Below, one piece after another: positions 20,710-31,200 of a stretch of DNA of 64,000 bases. The first letter of the stretch is position 1, and each line of letters starts with the position of its first letter. The DNA lies in NCBI GenBank assembly GCA_004794655.1, contig SMMW01000273.1, forward strand, positions 62,001 through 126,000, written 5' to 3'. This stretch comes from Marisa cornuarietis. Lineage: Eukaryota > Mollusca > Gastropoda > Architaenioglossa > Ampullariidae. The notes beneath the pieces were generated by a model. The model made no database searches, had not been told where the DNA came from, and saw nothing but the letters and a program-made list of their open reading frames with translations. A program made the translations under genes and the position numbers.

Positions 20710-21860
20710 GAAAATGTTTTTGTTTTATGCCATACCATCAACAAGGGTACATCATGGTGAAAAAACCCCAAAGACTTTCTAGATTCTACACTAACAATAC
20801 CACTAATAATATAAACTAATAAAAAGGATAAAGAACAATATCAAAGGGCAAATAACATGTTAAAAGTTAAAATATGTAAAAGCAGTTAAGTGTCCCTGAC
20901 ACCAGGAACAAACTGTGGGGGTCTGCCTCATAAAAGATGGAAATGTGTAGCAATGTCCCATCCTAAGGCTACCAAGTATGACCTCCTGCTGCACACAGCA
21001 GCCAGGTGTTGGGGCCGGTCAGAAAGACAGGGAATGATGGCATGTGACATTCTGGCCAGGAGTGTCCCAGTGGGTTGACACAGGAACTGAATATGGGCTA
21101 TGAGGATAGACTTAGTCAGACGACACCAGTGACTGCAGTTGACCAGGAGACTGGAAAGAAGCCTTAGCCTGGTACGCTTGCATCTTGTTCAGGATGTCAG
21201 CCAGAAGACAATACCCTTGCTGTGACAAAGAAGAGCTGCATGAATAGCGTGAAGCTGGACCACGAGAGACCTTCAAGGATAGTAGGGATCTACTCAGATG
21301 TAGAACGTGAAATTATCTACTTCCAAACAGACTTTAAGATCAAATATATTTTAACGTTAAAGGGAGAAGAGTATGCTTCTCTGAAGGAAACCCATTTCCT
21401 GTTCTTGAGAACTGGAAAGAACAGACCAAATGCAAACTTGACAGAGGTGATGTGACAGAAAGTTTTCAGTAAAGAGTGGCATACTGCACCAGAAGCCCAG
21501 GCATTGAGACAGAGTACTTTTCTTCCAGGTAATATTGTACACCTCCAAGCTGAAAATCATCTGAAATACATGCTCTTTGCATACAAGTTTCAAAATGGAC
21601 CAGTGATCCAGGGTGCTATAATGTCATCTGAAACCACGTTGCAGGGCAAAAAGTAGACCCTGTGACTCACTTGCCAGAAGAGTATTCCCCATGTGTTCTA
21701 AAGCTGTGCACAGGCAACTAGGAACAGTGATAGTGCAATAATAATTTGGATCAGAGGGATCTTTTCTGGGTTTTGGGATGGGCACCATGGCTGCCTCTCT
21801 TCCTGAGGGAGGGAAACAACCAGACACCCAAAAAGATGTATAGAAGGACGAGAGTAGGGG
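20710..21860 (-). mobile_element. LINE A copy 3: RT N-terminal and 3' parts, internally deleted
   Basis: From the right, the minus strand encodes the RT start AMVPIPKPRKDPSDPNYY, then LLFALQRGFR (21827-21624). The block LGFWCSMPLFTENFLS and a VPQGS-equivalent (FLQRSILFS) follow at 21593-21357. The family's C-terminal and 3' UTR segments follow at about 21170-20710. The middle, including the YVDD block and RNase H, is gone. Confidence 0.75.
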
Positions 21861-21865
21861 GTGGA

Positions 21866-22042
21866 ATTTGTGTTATACACTAAGCCAGCAACTAAGGCTA
21901 TATCACGGCAAGGCAGCCAGCCCTGTAAACAGATGCCACATGCAGAGAAAGAACAGTGTGCCCAAGATGAAAGCTGAACCCAAGACAGCCAACCTTCACT
22001 ATATTGGTGACAGGCGCTGACCGTTGCTCCACCGAACCGCCC
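21866..22042 (-). mobile_element. SINE 1 (full-length-looking copy)
   Basis: The minus strand runs from a tRNA-like head (box A-like 'ggtggagcaacggtcagcgc', B-box-like 'tgggttcagctt') through a body with 'tgttctttctctgcatgtgg' and 'tttacagggctggctg'. It ends in the tail 'gccgtgatatagccttagtt'. That tail is identical in pattern to the LINE A 3' end. Confidence 0.82.
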
Positions 22043-22521
22043 TGAGGAGAAGAGAGACTCATGAAAGATGAGCTAGCAGCTGATAAGGAATATTTTCAAG
22101 GCCAGGTGTCTAGTCTTTGCACTTTGGAAAGACCTGCTGCAAGAGAGAAAAGTAGATTACACTGTTCACAGTTATCTGAAGATGCCACAGGGACTGAATA
22201 TGGAAATGAAGTGTGTGTGTGTGTAAATTTAGACAATTAGATAACAAATTCAGTCTAGTTTCAGGTCTATAAGAGGTATCCCGCATAAATGAGCAATTAC
22301 AATTACCCATTAGGCAGCTATCTTTGCCCTGTGCAGTCTTTTTTTTTTTTTTTTTTTGGAAGAGGGTGGAATCTTAGATTGTAATGTTCTTCCAGTGTTA
22401 AAAGGTTCTTTTTTACAAATCAAAAAGACTATAATCACCTCCATCATAACACTATCTAACTGTAATAGAACACCTCTGTTCATATGTCCACATTATTATT
22501 TCCTTAATTCATTCAGAATTT
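22043..22521. other. Fragments of LINE A-like sequence, then AT-rich intron
   Basis: The stretch contains a short GT run near 22213 and a T17 run at about 22340-22358. The remainder has no recognisable feature. Confidence 0.35.
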
Positions 22522-22650
22522 GACGGTCCGGTGACGCAACAGTTAGCGCCTATCACTGATACAGTGAGGGTTGGCTGTCCTGGGTTCAACTCTCGTCTTG
22601 GGCACGCTGTTCTTTCTCTGCATGTGACATCTGTTTACAGGGCTGGCTGC
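22522..22650 (+). mobile_element. SINE 1, head and body only
   Basis: The tRNA-like boxes are clear: box A-like 'gtgacgcaacagttagcgcc' and B box 'gggttcaactc'. The body follows to 'ggctggctgc' and the LINE-like tail is missing. Confidence 0.8.
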
Positions 22651-22689
22651 ATTTCCAACTATTTTAGATTATAATAACAATTCATTTGT

Positions 22690-22890
22690 AACAGCTTTGC
22701 ATTGGCCTCCAGGATCCCATCCTCTCTCAAGATGGCTTCCCTGCAAGCAAATGCAGGGGTTAGGGTTTGTTGGAAAAGAATATAGACAAAATAGCCAATA
22801 AGACAGAAAGTAATGGTAAAGGAAAAGAGAAAGAGGTCGGCCAGCTCAGACACCTGGCTAGAACAACTGGGTGTTCATCCTCATGTGGTG
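22690..22890 (-). repeat. R repeat copy 5 with LINE A-associated flank
   Basis: It has 'aggatcccatcctc', 'gcaaatgcaggggt', 'ttggaaaagaatata' and 'gtcggccagctcaga' in the same order as other R copies. Confidence 0.55.
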
Positions 22891-23591
22891 AGGGGGTCCA
22901 ATAGATCATAAAAGTCCAAGAAAAATGTTGTAAGCCCACTCCTGCTGCTTATATGGGTCTAATGATGCACAGAAAGTGCAATAGTAGAGAACTATGATTG
23001 ACACTTGCACAACTTGTAGAAAAAAACAAACTTAATACATTCTACTGTTGTGACTGCCACAATGTTATGAAAAAAAGAACAGACAGAAAAAAAACTTAAT
23101 GCTCTGGGGAATGCAGGTTTTTAACGAGATTAAAAAAAGAGGATGTGCATCTACAGTTATTGACACTCTACCACCTGAGTCTCTTTGATCTGCCTGTGCT
23201 GACCTCCTGTGTCATACATCTAACATGCATCTCTGAAATATTTATTTATGCAGTGCCTCCCTCACCATCAGATGTGAGCTAAAGGTACTTTACATACACG
23301 AAGTCACACGAACCCACGCTGTCAATAAGTATCAAATACATTTTACTGATTCATGCACCATTCAAATTTTAACTCCTTCATCCTCTCTTTCTCACATAAG
23401 TAGGTGGTGATGGTGTATGAGCTGTGGTCTTACATGAGTGGGTATTCTCCTAGATATTGTGTTTCAATATGTGGTGTTTGCATATTTATGTGTAGAACTC
23501 TTTATGTACATGTTTATAGGTCAATTTTGTGATCTTTTTATAATTGGATTTTGTTTACAGTGATTTATCATATTTGACACTATGTCAGAAG
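22891..23591. other. Intron 2 sequence, nothing recognised
   Basis: There is no coding signal, no tRNA-like boxes and no inverted ends. It ends at the hAT target duplication gtcagaag. Confidence 0.4.
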
Positions 23592-24395
23592 CAGTGGGGT
23601 GCGGTGGGATTTCCCACTGTGGACCAGCTAGGGGAGTGGGGGTAGAGGGTGGGGGGTAAGCTATGCGATTTCCTACATTTATCTTGACACCTCAATATGT
23701 ATCTCGTACTACGTAAATACTAATACAAGTAAGCGACGAACAAATCAGGTTTTATAATAATGTTGATTATAAGATCATGATTTATGTGAAAATACCAGAT
23801 AATTTTGTAGATACCATATATAAGCGTTAAATGACGTTAGAAAGGGGAAATGGTTGAAATGGCTGAGCCATTGCAGGCTCCTGATGACGTATTGAAGGGA
23901 GCAGATTTTGTCAACCGATTCCCTCTCCATTTACAAAAAGATTTTTGTTTTCAGTCAATCCTGAGTTAAGTACGCTCACTGGACACCAAAATGCACTAAA
24001 ATACTTAGGTTGGAGGTTGTGCTTGTGCAACCACGGATTCCTGTCAATCTTTAGTAGAAACTTTGCACGTAACTTGACAAACGGGACAAGCTGGCGCTAA
24101 CACAGGTGCTAAAGGCAAGAGAGGAACAGAAGTTACGGGCCTAGTCCCCAGACCACATGATCTACTCTATTCAACAGCAGGCTGAACGCGGTAGCGACTG
24201 CGAAGGTTAGTTCCCCGAGTGCAGCAGGCGCTTGGTGGCACTACGGTTTGAAGAGAGGCAAGATGCATTTTTCACCGGCGCTTTTCAATAATTCTAAAAC
24301 GCTTTAAGTTAAAATATCGTCAAATAAAAAAATGATCACTTGTGACTCTTAGGGGACTAGCCTAGTACCCCGTGTCCACGGACAGCATGCCACTG
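23592..24395 (-). mobile_element. hAT non-autonomous element, short copy (804 bp)
   Basis: The ends are inverted: cagtggggtgcggtgggatt on the left and the complement of cagtggcatgctgtccgtgg on the right. A perfect 8-bp target duplication, gtcagaag, lies at 23584-23591 and 24396-24403. CAG-starting ends and 8-bp duplications are typical of hAT. It is an internally deleted relative of 26786-28067 in the opposite orientation, and has no transposase. Confidence 0.92.
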
Positions 24396-24441
24396 GTCAG
24401 AAGCCTCCTGTAGGCAGGAGGAAGGGATGGAATTGGTGGTT

Positions 24442-24606
24442 AAGCAAACCCAGCAGCTAAGGCTATATCACAAAGCACCCAGCCCTGTAAAAAAAAAAAA
24501 AGAATGCTGAGAAAGAACAGCATTCGGGAGAGGAGATCTGAACCCAGGTCAGCCAATCCTCACTGTATTGGTGACATGCGCTAACCCTTGCACCACAAGA
24601 CCGCCT
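24442..24606 (-). mobile_element. SINE 1
   Basis: A tRNA-like head is on the right ('gcggtcttgtggtgcaaggg'), the body carries an A13 run, and a tail 'gatatagccttagctgctgg' is on the left. It lies 46 bp from the hAT element. Confidence 0.78.
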
Positions 24607-26329
24607 TTCTCTTAGACAAAGTGTAAAATAATTCAGATAGAACATTGCCAACATGTCAGTTTTTCTGCATGTTCCAAAGGAACTTCTTTACAACATTTGG
24701 CTTAGGTTTGATTGTTGCTTGTCATATTGGATTCTTCAAATCTACAGGTATGCACAAGAATTTTACTCTATCATCAGTGATTAAATCTGTAATCCTGCAT
24801 ACAAATTCTAGTGAAGCAATACAATAGTCTATGTAATTTCTTCGGTCTGCCATGAAAGGCAAAAGACCCTGATTGTTCTGTTACATCACCCATTCAAAAT
24901 GATTCACTTATAACAAATACACAGGTCTCATAACATTCTATCAAAAGTATTAAATTCTACATCAACTGATTTATGCATGGTGCTTAGCAGCATACATAGA
25001 CTGTTTGCAGGAGGGTGTCATCACTGATATATTGGAGATTTCTGTTGATCATAGAGGTTGTTGAAAAAGAATTGTTGGAAAGAGGTGGTTTGCTGTGTCC
25101 CCATTGTGTTATTTGCAGCTGATTTTTTACCTACTGGAGTATCACTCTGTGATGACTAACAGCCAGCAGAGGTCAATGCTCTCTTTTCAGGGGTCTGATG
25201 GCCAGCAGGGGAAAAAGAGTTGGTTGCTTGAACAATGCTCATCTACAAACGGCTTGTCACTTTCCTCTTCACCGGCATCACGTATGTCAGGTGGTAGTTG
25301 TGTAAACCAAATGTATTTGTAATTTCTCATTTTTATAAAAAGGTGATCTTTATCTGGCCATTTTCTCCTCGCAGAGCTACAATACAATTTTTAATTTCCT
25401 GTGTTGTGAGGGAAAATTCACTGACATTTTATTCCTTGAAATCATGTGACATCATATTGATGCACTTGTCCTTGTTCATGTAGTTTCACAAAAAAATGCA
25501 GTAAACCCTTTATATTTTTTAACCCTTCATATTTGAAACTCCATTTGGAAAAAAATGTTCTTTCAAAATGAGTAGCAGCCCTACTTATTAATTATTCAGA
25601 AGAAGGCTACAATCCATGTTCAGGCCAAAAACAAAAAGCATTTTTTACAATTTCCCTCATGAAGAAAACATCAAGAAGTTGTCACAAAGGTACCTTGTGT
25701 TGAAACACATGCACCCATAAACTTTCAGACAGCAGCTGACATGAAAATTTAGTGGATATTTCTAAAACTATAAAAGAGATTTTTTTTCTTAAAGAAATGA
25801 GCAACCACAGTTTCCGTTTGCTTACTGTAGCACTAAAATCACAGTCAAATTCATAGTTACTATAGCAAATATAGCTTGCATCAATCTCAGGGCAGAGCAC
25901 ATCACTTGAATGTTTTTCAGTAACTTTTACTGTCTTTTTTTTCAGAATAACTGATGTGGAATTGAAGCAATCAAACAAATCCTTACTCTACAGAGTTGCT
26001 TCTCTTAAAATCTACTTCCCTTTGAAGGAAAAAATGCTGCAAAGAAGTATGTCAGTATGTGTTATTTCTAACTCTCAACCAAGACAGCAGCCAAAATCTT
26101 TGGAAAACTACAGTATTATGATGAAGTTATAACAATGAATGTGATAGTCAGCTTGAAACTAATATTGTAAATAATACCATAAACTCATAAAGAACAAATT
26201 ACTGAAAGAAATTATATAGTTATATGTTTAGTTTTTAACTTCTATAAAATCATATGTATTTTGGGGCAGATAAACTGTTTGATAACCATCAAAACAGTTA
26301 TATATATATATATTAAATACATTATTATC
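24607..26329. other. AT-rich intron 2 sequence, nothing recognised
   Basis: Short frames on both strands have no recognised motif. A (TA)n run lies near 26302-26313. Confidence 0.4.
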
Positions 26330-26675
26330 TCTATATCCCTATTGTTTGTTCCCTGATTCCTTTTTGTGAAGGTGGTCCAGTGGTGCAGCGGTTAGCGCCT
26401 GTCACCAATACAGTGAAGGTTTGCTGTTCTGGGTCCAGCTCTCATCTTGGTCACACTGTTCTTGATATAGCCTTAGTGTCTGGCTCACCATAAAACACCA
26501 ACTCCCCCCTCCTCCTTGTGTCATCTATGTTTGTCTTTTATTACTTCTCTGCATGGTTCTTTATCTTTCTGTCTTTTGTATCCTGTCCATGTCTCCTACT
26601 TGAAAGTATGCTCGTTTGTAAGAGTGATTATGCACTATATAAATCATGTTTATATTATTATTAAATAAATTCTCA
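26330..26675 (+). mobile_element. CR1/L2-group LINE 3' UTR, split by a SINE
   Basis: 'gtttgttccctgattcct' and, after the SINE, 'atctatgtttgtcttttatt' and 'gactatataaatcatg'-like words match the uninterrupted 3' UTR at 36130-36310. It ends in an (ATT)n tail. Confidence 0.75.
26369..26499 (+). mobile_element. SINE 1 inserted in a LINE 3' UTR
   Basis: Box A-like 'tggtgcagcggttagcgcc' is present. The B box is decayed ('gggtccagctc'). The tail is 'gatatagccttagtgtctgg'. Flanking words cctttttgtg (26359-26368) and cctccttgtg (26511-26520) form an imperfect target duplication. Comparison with the uninterrupted UTR at 36141 confirms the insertion point. Confidence 0.8.
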
Positions 26676-26785
26676 TAATGGAAAGATGGTAAAATAAAAG
26701 TGTTCATGCTCTAGTTATTTTCATTTTACCTGAGTATATGAAATGATGCATTGTTTTAAATTAGTCTTCAACAAATACTACACTG

Positions 26786-28067
26786 CAGTGGCGTGCTGTC
26801 CGTGGACACGGGGGACTAGGCTAGTCCCCTTAGAGTCACAAGTAATCATTTTTTTATTTGACAATATTTTAACATAAAGCGTTTTAGAATTATTGAAAAG
26901 CGCCGGTGAAAAATGCGTCTTGCCTCTTTTCAAACCGTAGCGCCACAAAGCACCTGCTGCACTCAGGGAACTAACCTTCGCAGTCGCTACTGCGTTCGGT
27001 CTGCTGTTGAATAGAGTAGATCATGTGGTCTGGGGACTAGGCAGCTCACTACGGTTCCCTTCATGCCTTCAGCGCCTGTGTTAGTGCCAGCTTGTCCCGT
27101 GTGTCAAGTCACGTGCGAAGTTTCTACTAAAGATTGACAGGAATCCGTGGTTGCACAGTCACAATCTCCAATCTAAGTTTGTTAGTGCATTTTGGTGTCC
27201 AGTGAGCATAATTAACTCAGGATTGACTGAAAACAAAAATCTTTTTGTAAATGGAGAGGGACTCAGTCGAGAAAATCTGTTCCCTCCAATACATCATCAG
27301 GAGCCTGCGATGGCTCAGCGCAACCTTGCTTTCAATCAGTCTTTGGCAGCTATGAAACTTGCTATGGTGCTAAGCTCAACGACGTTTAAACATTATGAAG
27401 GGCTGCATACAGTTAATGGTGACAGGCAAAATAACTCAATACTTAAAACTTATGACAGGTAAAGGTGAAATAAATGATGGTTTAAAACAACCAAGACGAT
27501 GTAGCCTGTTAAGTAGCTTAGTTTACACACCACGTACAGCAATGTCTGCATGGTGTAGTGGTTACATGCAGCGCCTTTTCTCTGAAAGGTATTGTGTTCG
27601 AATTCCCGAGTGTTTTTTTGTTTTTGTTTTGGGATTTTTTTTTTTGTTCTCAAATATGATGAATTCTCTGTAAAGCCTTTCATGAAGACCCACTGATTAC
27701 TAAGCAAAACCGTATAATCTATCTGTGTAAAGTCATATCGATAGACACCTAATTTCTACTGTCATACATTGATATCAAAATATAGACTCACAGGTGATAG
27801 AAATTGCTTTAAGTTAGTAATAACAGTTATTGCATTTGAAAGAGGATATTTTTATTTGTTACATAGTGTGTTATCTAACCTACTTAACAGGTTACATCGT
27901 CTCGCTTGTTTTCGACCATTTCCCCTTTCTAACGTCATTTAACGCTTATGTATGGTATCTACAAAATTATCTGGTATTTTCACATAAATCCTTATCTTAT
28001 AATCAACATTTACCTAGTACGAGTCCCCTAGCTGGTCCCCAGTGGGAAATCCCACCGCACGCCACTG
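26786..28067 (+). mobile_element. hAT non-autonomous element, long copy (1282 bp)
   Basis: The ends are inverted: cagtggcgtgctgtccgtgg on the left, and on the right the complement of cagtggcgtgcggtgggatt. A perfect 8-bp duplication, ctacactg, lies at 26778-26785 and 28068-28075. About 585 bp (27320-27905) is absent from the short copy. That interval has an internal inverted repeat and a tRNA-like segment. No transposase frame is present. Confidence 0.92.
27484..27912. repeat. Internal 46-bp inverted repeat enclosing a tRNA-like segment
   Basis: The arms at 27484-27530 and 27866-27912 are inverted copies with about 85 percent identity. The shared core is 'cctgttaagtag'. Between them, 27545-27612 resembles a tRNA promoter: 'tggtgtagtggttac' as box A and 'gttcgaattcc' as box B, followed by T runs. 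The T-arm does not pair well, so it is a SINE head or tRNA relic rather than a working tRNA. Confidence 0.6.
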
Positions 28068-28075
28068 CTACACTG

Positions 28076-28443
28076 ATTTTTGTCTGTCATAATTCAGGAT
28101 GGTATACAGTCCTAGGATCATATTTATGGTAACAGTTGGTTTACCCATTAAGTTAGCCTCTAGTAGATATGTGATAAGTTTACCTGAGACAAAAGCTGTT
28201 CCCACAAAGAAAGGGAACCAGCCAATATAGTAGGCATTTTCACAAAAAATTCCTGCTGAAGAAAATACCTCACATGTATGTAGACTATTTTCCTTCAAGC
28301 TACTGATGTCAATGACAGAACTTTTTATTACTCAGCAGATAAATAATTTTTTTAAGCCCAATTATGGCCTAAAAATGAGAAGAATAGTTTTCTTATGCTG
28401 CACAGTTAGCACAAAGTGTTTAAAAATTATGATTAAAACGTAC
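28076..28443. other. Intron 2 right end, with a possible cassette exon at 28184-28252
   Basis: The minus strand shows an acceptor-like ttttcttcagcag at 28253 and a donor-like CAG/gtaaac at 28183. These enclose 69 nt that would enter and leave in phase 1, as intron 2 requires. The encoded peptide is hydrophobic (YYIGWFPFFVGTAFV) and has no counterpart in tyrosine phosphatases that I know. It may be chance. Confidence 0.2.
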
Positions 28444-28552
28444 TGGGTAAAATATCTTTGTATCTGTTCTTCTTGATGTTTTCTTCCTTTTGTCCTTCAT
28501 CAGTTGGATATAGCTCATTTCTTTTATTCTCAATCTGACTCTCACGCAAAAC
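28444..28552 (-). CDS. PTPN12/18/22-like: Phosphatase gene exon 2
   Basis: This 109-nt exon encodes 36 residues (about 36-71) plus one base. It starts VLRESQIENKRNELYPT and ends ENIKKNRYKDILP. ENxxKNRYKDILP is the phosphotyrosine-recognition loop and first motif of the tyrosine phosphatase domain. The preceding tract corresponds to the alpha-helical lead-in of PEST phosphatases. The acceptor is gttcgtttgctttgcag and the donor is CCCA/gtacgt. It enters in phase 0 and leaves in phase 1, matching exon 1 and exon 3. The residue after P is Arg (split codon) where Tyr or Phe is usual. Confidence 0.9.
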
Positions 28553-29802
28553 CTGCAAAGCAAACGAACAAAATTCATGATTTATGATCTTGGTTGTTTA
28601 AAAGAATGTAATACTTTAATATTGTAAAGATAAAGAACTGGAAATGAAAAGAGTTTTTTTTTTTTTTTACTGTTTGGTGTTCCAATGGTGAAAAAAGCAT
28701 GCACCTGTATGGGTAATAGCAACGTAAAAGAACATGGAAACGTTCTTATTATGCAGTGCACAGACTATCCCAACCAGGTGTCATTCTATTTCAATAGGTC
28801 ATTTTTTAAAACTAAGTTTCAGGTAGAAGAGGCAATTTACTTGCAATAAACTGCACTTTCTGGGTTTGCAAGCCTTGTGGGCCTTGAAGACAGGTTTGCA
28901 AGGAAAGGATGCTGTTTTATTTCGCCCAAGGCCTAACTTAAACTGCATGGGCTGTTGCCAATCAGCATGTTGGAACAGAACAGTACCTCTAGATTAAAAC
29001 GTCAAAATGGTCTTGTGGTCAGAAGAAAATGTTTTCAGTTTATTTTCTGATGGAGAACTACCCATATATTTTTTCATAAAGGCCATCCCAACTACATGAG
29101 TATATAAGGCCAAGGTTGGATTTATTGAAACTGCTCATGCTCTGGGTAGTGGCACTACAGGTAAAAACTTTCTCTCTTCTCACTGTGTTGGTGTACAGTT
29201 TAGTGATTGCAAGTGATGAAACTGAGTTCAGTGTGAACCAAGATGTGCACTACTGGTACTAGTGATAACTTATATAAAATAATTAAGTTGAATGAAGAAA
29301 TGATGTCATATCAAAAATTATTAGGACAATTGCATACAAATGTCTGTAAATGTCAGAAAAATTTTCTTCTCATAAAGAGTTGTTCCATTATGGAATACAC
29401 TTTCTCCTTAACATTACATTAATGGCTTTTAAGAATTTTCTGGCTAGATTTAAAAAATGTATACATCGTTTTTATGAATATGTTTAAGCCTACTGTTTTC
29501 CGAAAATGTCAATATGAAAATGGATTCATTTAGAACACCATTTCCACAGCAGCTGGCATCAATGAATGTGAGATGTAGAAGGGGAGCATCTGGGAACAAT
29601 GCAAAAGAGCCTCCTTGGAAGTTTTAGAAGCCACTTTGTTTTATAAGATTAAAAACAAGATGGGGGTCAAGACAACTTAATAATGCTTCTAACTGTTAAT
29701 ATCCTTTGCATGAAACTCTTTAACAATTGTTAACAGATACTTTTATCTGAGCTACAATATTGCAGAGCTAGTTGTTTAGTTTTCACATGCAAGAAAGGGT
29801 AA
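28553..29802. other. Intron 1 sequence, nothing recognised
   Basis: AT-rich sequence. A T12 run lies near 28655. No open frame or terminal repeats were seen. Confidence 0.4.
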
Positions 29803-30240
29803 TAATAGTAATAATAATAGTAAAGATTTTTATAGCGCATATTCACACTCATAGAGAGCATGCTCTTAGCGCTTAAAACGAGGAAGAGACGTGGACTAAG
29901 TAGACACAGAACAAAGGGGACGAAAGAAAACGACAGTACTGACGAAACAGAAAACAAAAGGCATCAAGTAACAGGAACAGAAAAATATAGTGATTCTGCG
30001 AGAAAGATGGGTAAAGTAGCAAGAGGGAAGGGGGCGGGGTTAAGAAGGACGAGCATTGTGCGGACTGTGTTAGGAGAAATGCTCAAGGAAGAGGTGCGTT
30101 TTCAGTGCAGATTTGAAAGATTCAGTTGTAGGAAGGTGGCGGATATGGAAAGGAAGAGAGTTCCATTGTTTTGCAGCACAGTAGCCAAAAGTCCTGTGAC
30201 CATATGTTGTTGTTCTGGTGACAGGAACAGTTAGGATACG
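29803..30240 (-). pseudogene. CR1/L2-group LINE C-terminus and 3' UTR
   Basis: From 30240 leftwards the minus strand reads RILTVPVTRTTTYGHRTFGY, CAAKQWNSLPFHIRHLPTT and FKSALKTHLFLEHF, the conserved C-terminal tract. A 3' UTR and an (ATT)n-rich tail end at 29803. It is 5'-truncated. The UTR is shared with 32128-32350. Confidence 0.85.
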
Positions 30241-30961
30241 TAGTATGAATTAGGGTAGTGAGACAAGACTTGAAACATTCATACCTTTTACCAACACTAA
30301 CTTACTTTGTTCATGTATAACATATATACAGATAATACATAAAGATCAAATGGTTATCACAAGAGAAAACATTATGGCCTCTCAATACAGACTGTCCACA
30401 AATAGAAACACAATATAAAATGCTGCAAATTGCACCTTTCTTCTTCATTTAAAAGTTTTTGATTATAAATATTAATAGATTAAATGCTTTTCAAATCTAA
30501 GTCAGCCCAAGTATACTCCACAATTCTGTTTGGCATAATCCTTCCTTGACAAATAGTAATAAAAGTATAATTTACAGAGCACAGCATCATGCTTATAAAG
30601 GTGCGTGCACACAACAGTTGATTCAAAAATTTGTTTAATGTGTAGTAAATGAAGGAAAAGAAAGATGACCAATGGTAAGGATAATATACACAAAACTTTA
30701 AAAACACAAAGATAACTTCAAAGAAAAACAAATACATATAAATAACAAAAAGATACTTTTATACTGCATTTCTCATAGTTTTGTTCAAAAGTGAATGACT
30801 TGCTACAGACCAAACACAATGCAGTCTTGCCAGGAAACAGTGCTCTACATAATTTTTCACCTTCTCATATAAAAGTCTGGCATCCGTTAAAGACCTGTTG
30901 ATTGGAGAATGATTCAGTGATGGCAGCTGATGAGCATTCTGGAGTCAGTCTCCTTCAGTGG
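30241..30961. other. AT-rich intron 1 sequence, nothing recognised
   Basis: Minus-strand frames of 63-85 codons here are rich in F, Y and I and look like chance. Confidence 0.4.
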
Positions 30962-31200
30962 AACAGCAGATACCTGAGTGGTTAGAGCGCTGTCATCTGA
31001 ACTGAGAGACACACCGGTTCGATACCCAGCTGCCATGAATGGGTACCTGACTCCAAAGAGGGTTGGGGAAGTTAAAGCAGTGAGGGAAAGAAGATAGGCA
31101 CTGCCCTCACATAAAGCTGGCCCTGCAAAATGTGAGTTCTATAACATCTCACTCCTTAACAACCTGAAAAAGGGCATGGAATGACCTTTACCTTACCTCT
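30962..31200 (+). mobile_element. SINE 2, tRNA-derived SINE of a different family
   Basis: A tRNA-like head is present, with box A 'tgagtggttagagcg' and a near-consensus box B 'ggttcgatacc' about 34 nt later. A body follows with 'gggtacctgactcc' and 'aggcactgccctcac', and an end with 'gacctttaccttacc'. The body is unrelated to SINE 1. It could belong to a SINE superfamily with a conserved central domain, but I cannot confirm which. Confidence 0.75.

Noticed and set aside
25682..25978. 98-codon minus-strand frame considered as a phosphatase exon
   Set aside because: It has no phosphatase motif and does not fit the phase between exons 2 and 3, which already join directly.
27545..27620. Possible tRNA gene with box A, box B and a T run
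   Set aside because: The T-arm and acceptor stem do not pair and the segment sits inside a transposon; better read as a SINE head or relic.
30962..31040. Possible functional tRNA gene
   Set aside because: The boxes are good, but the sequence continues into a SINE body without a terminator at the expected place, and the acceptor stem does not close.
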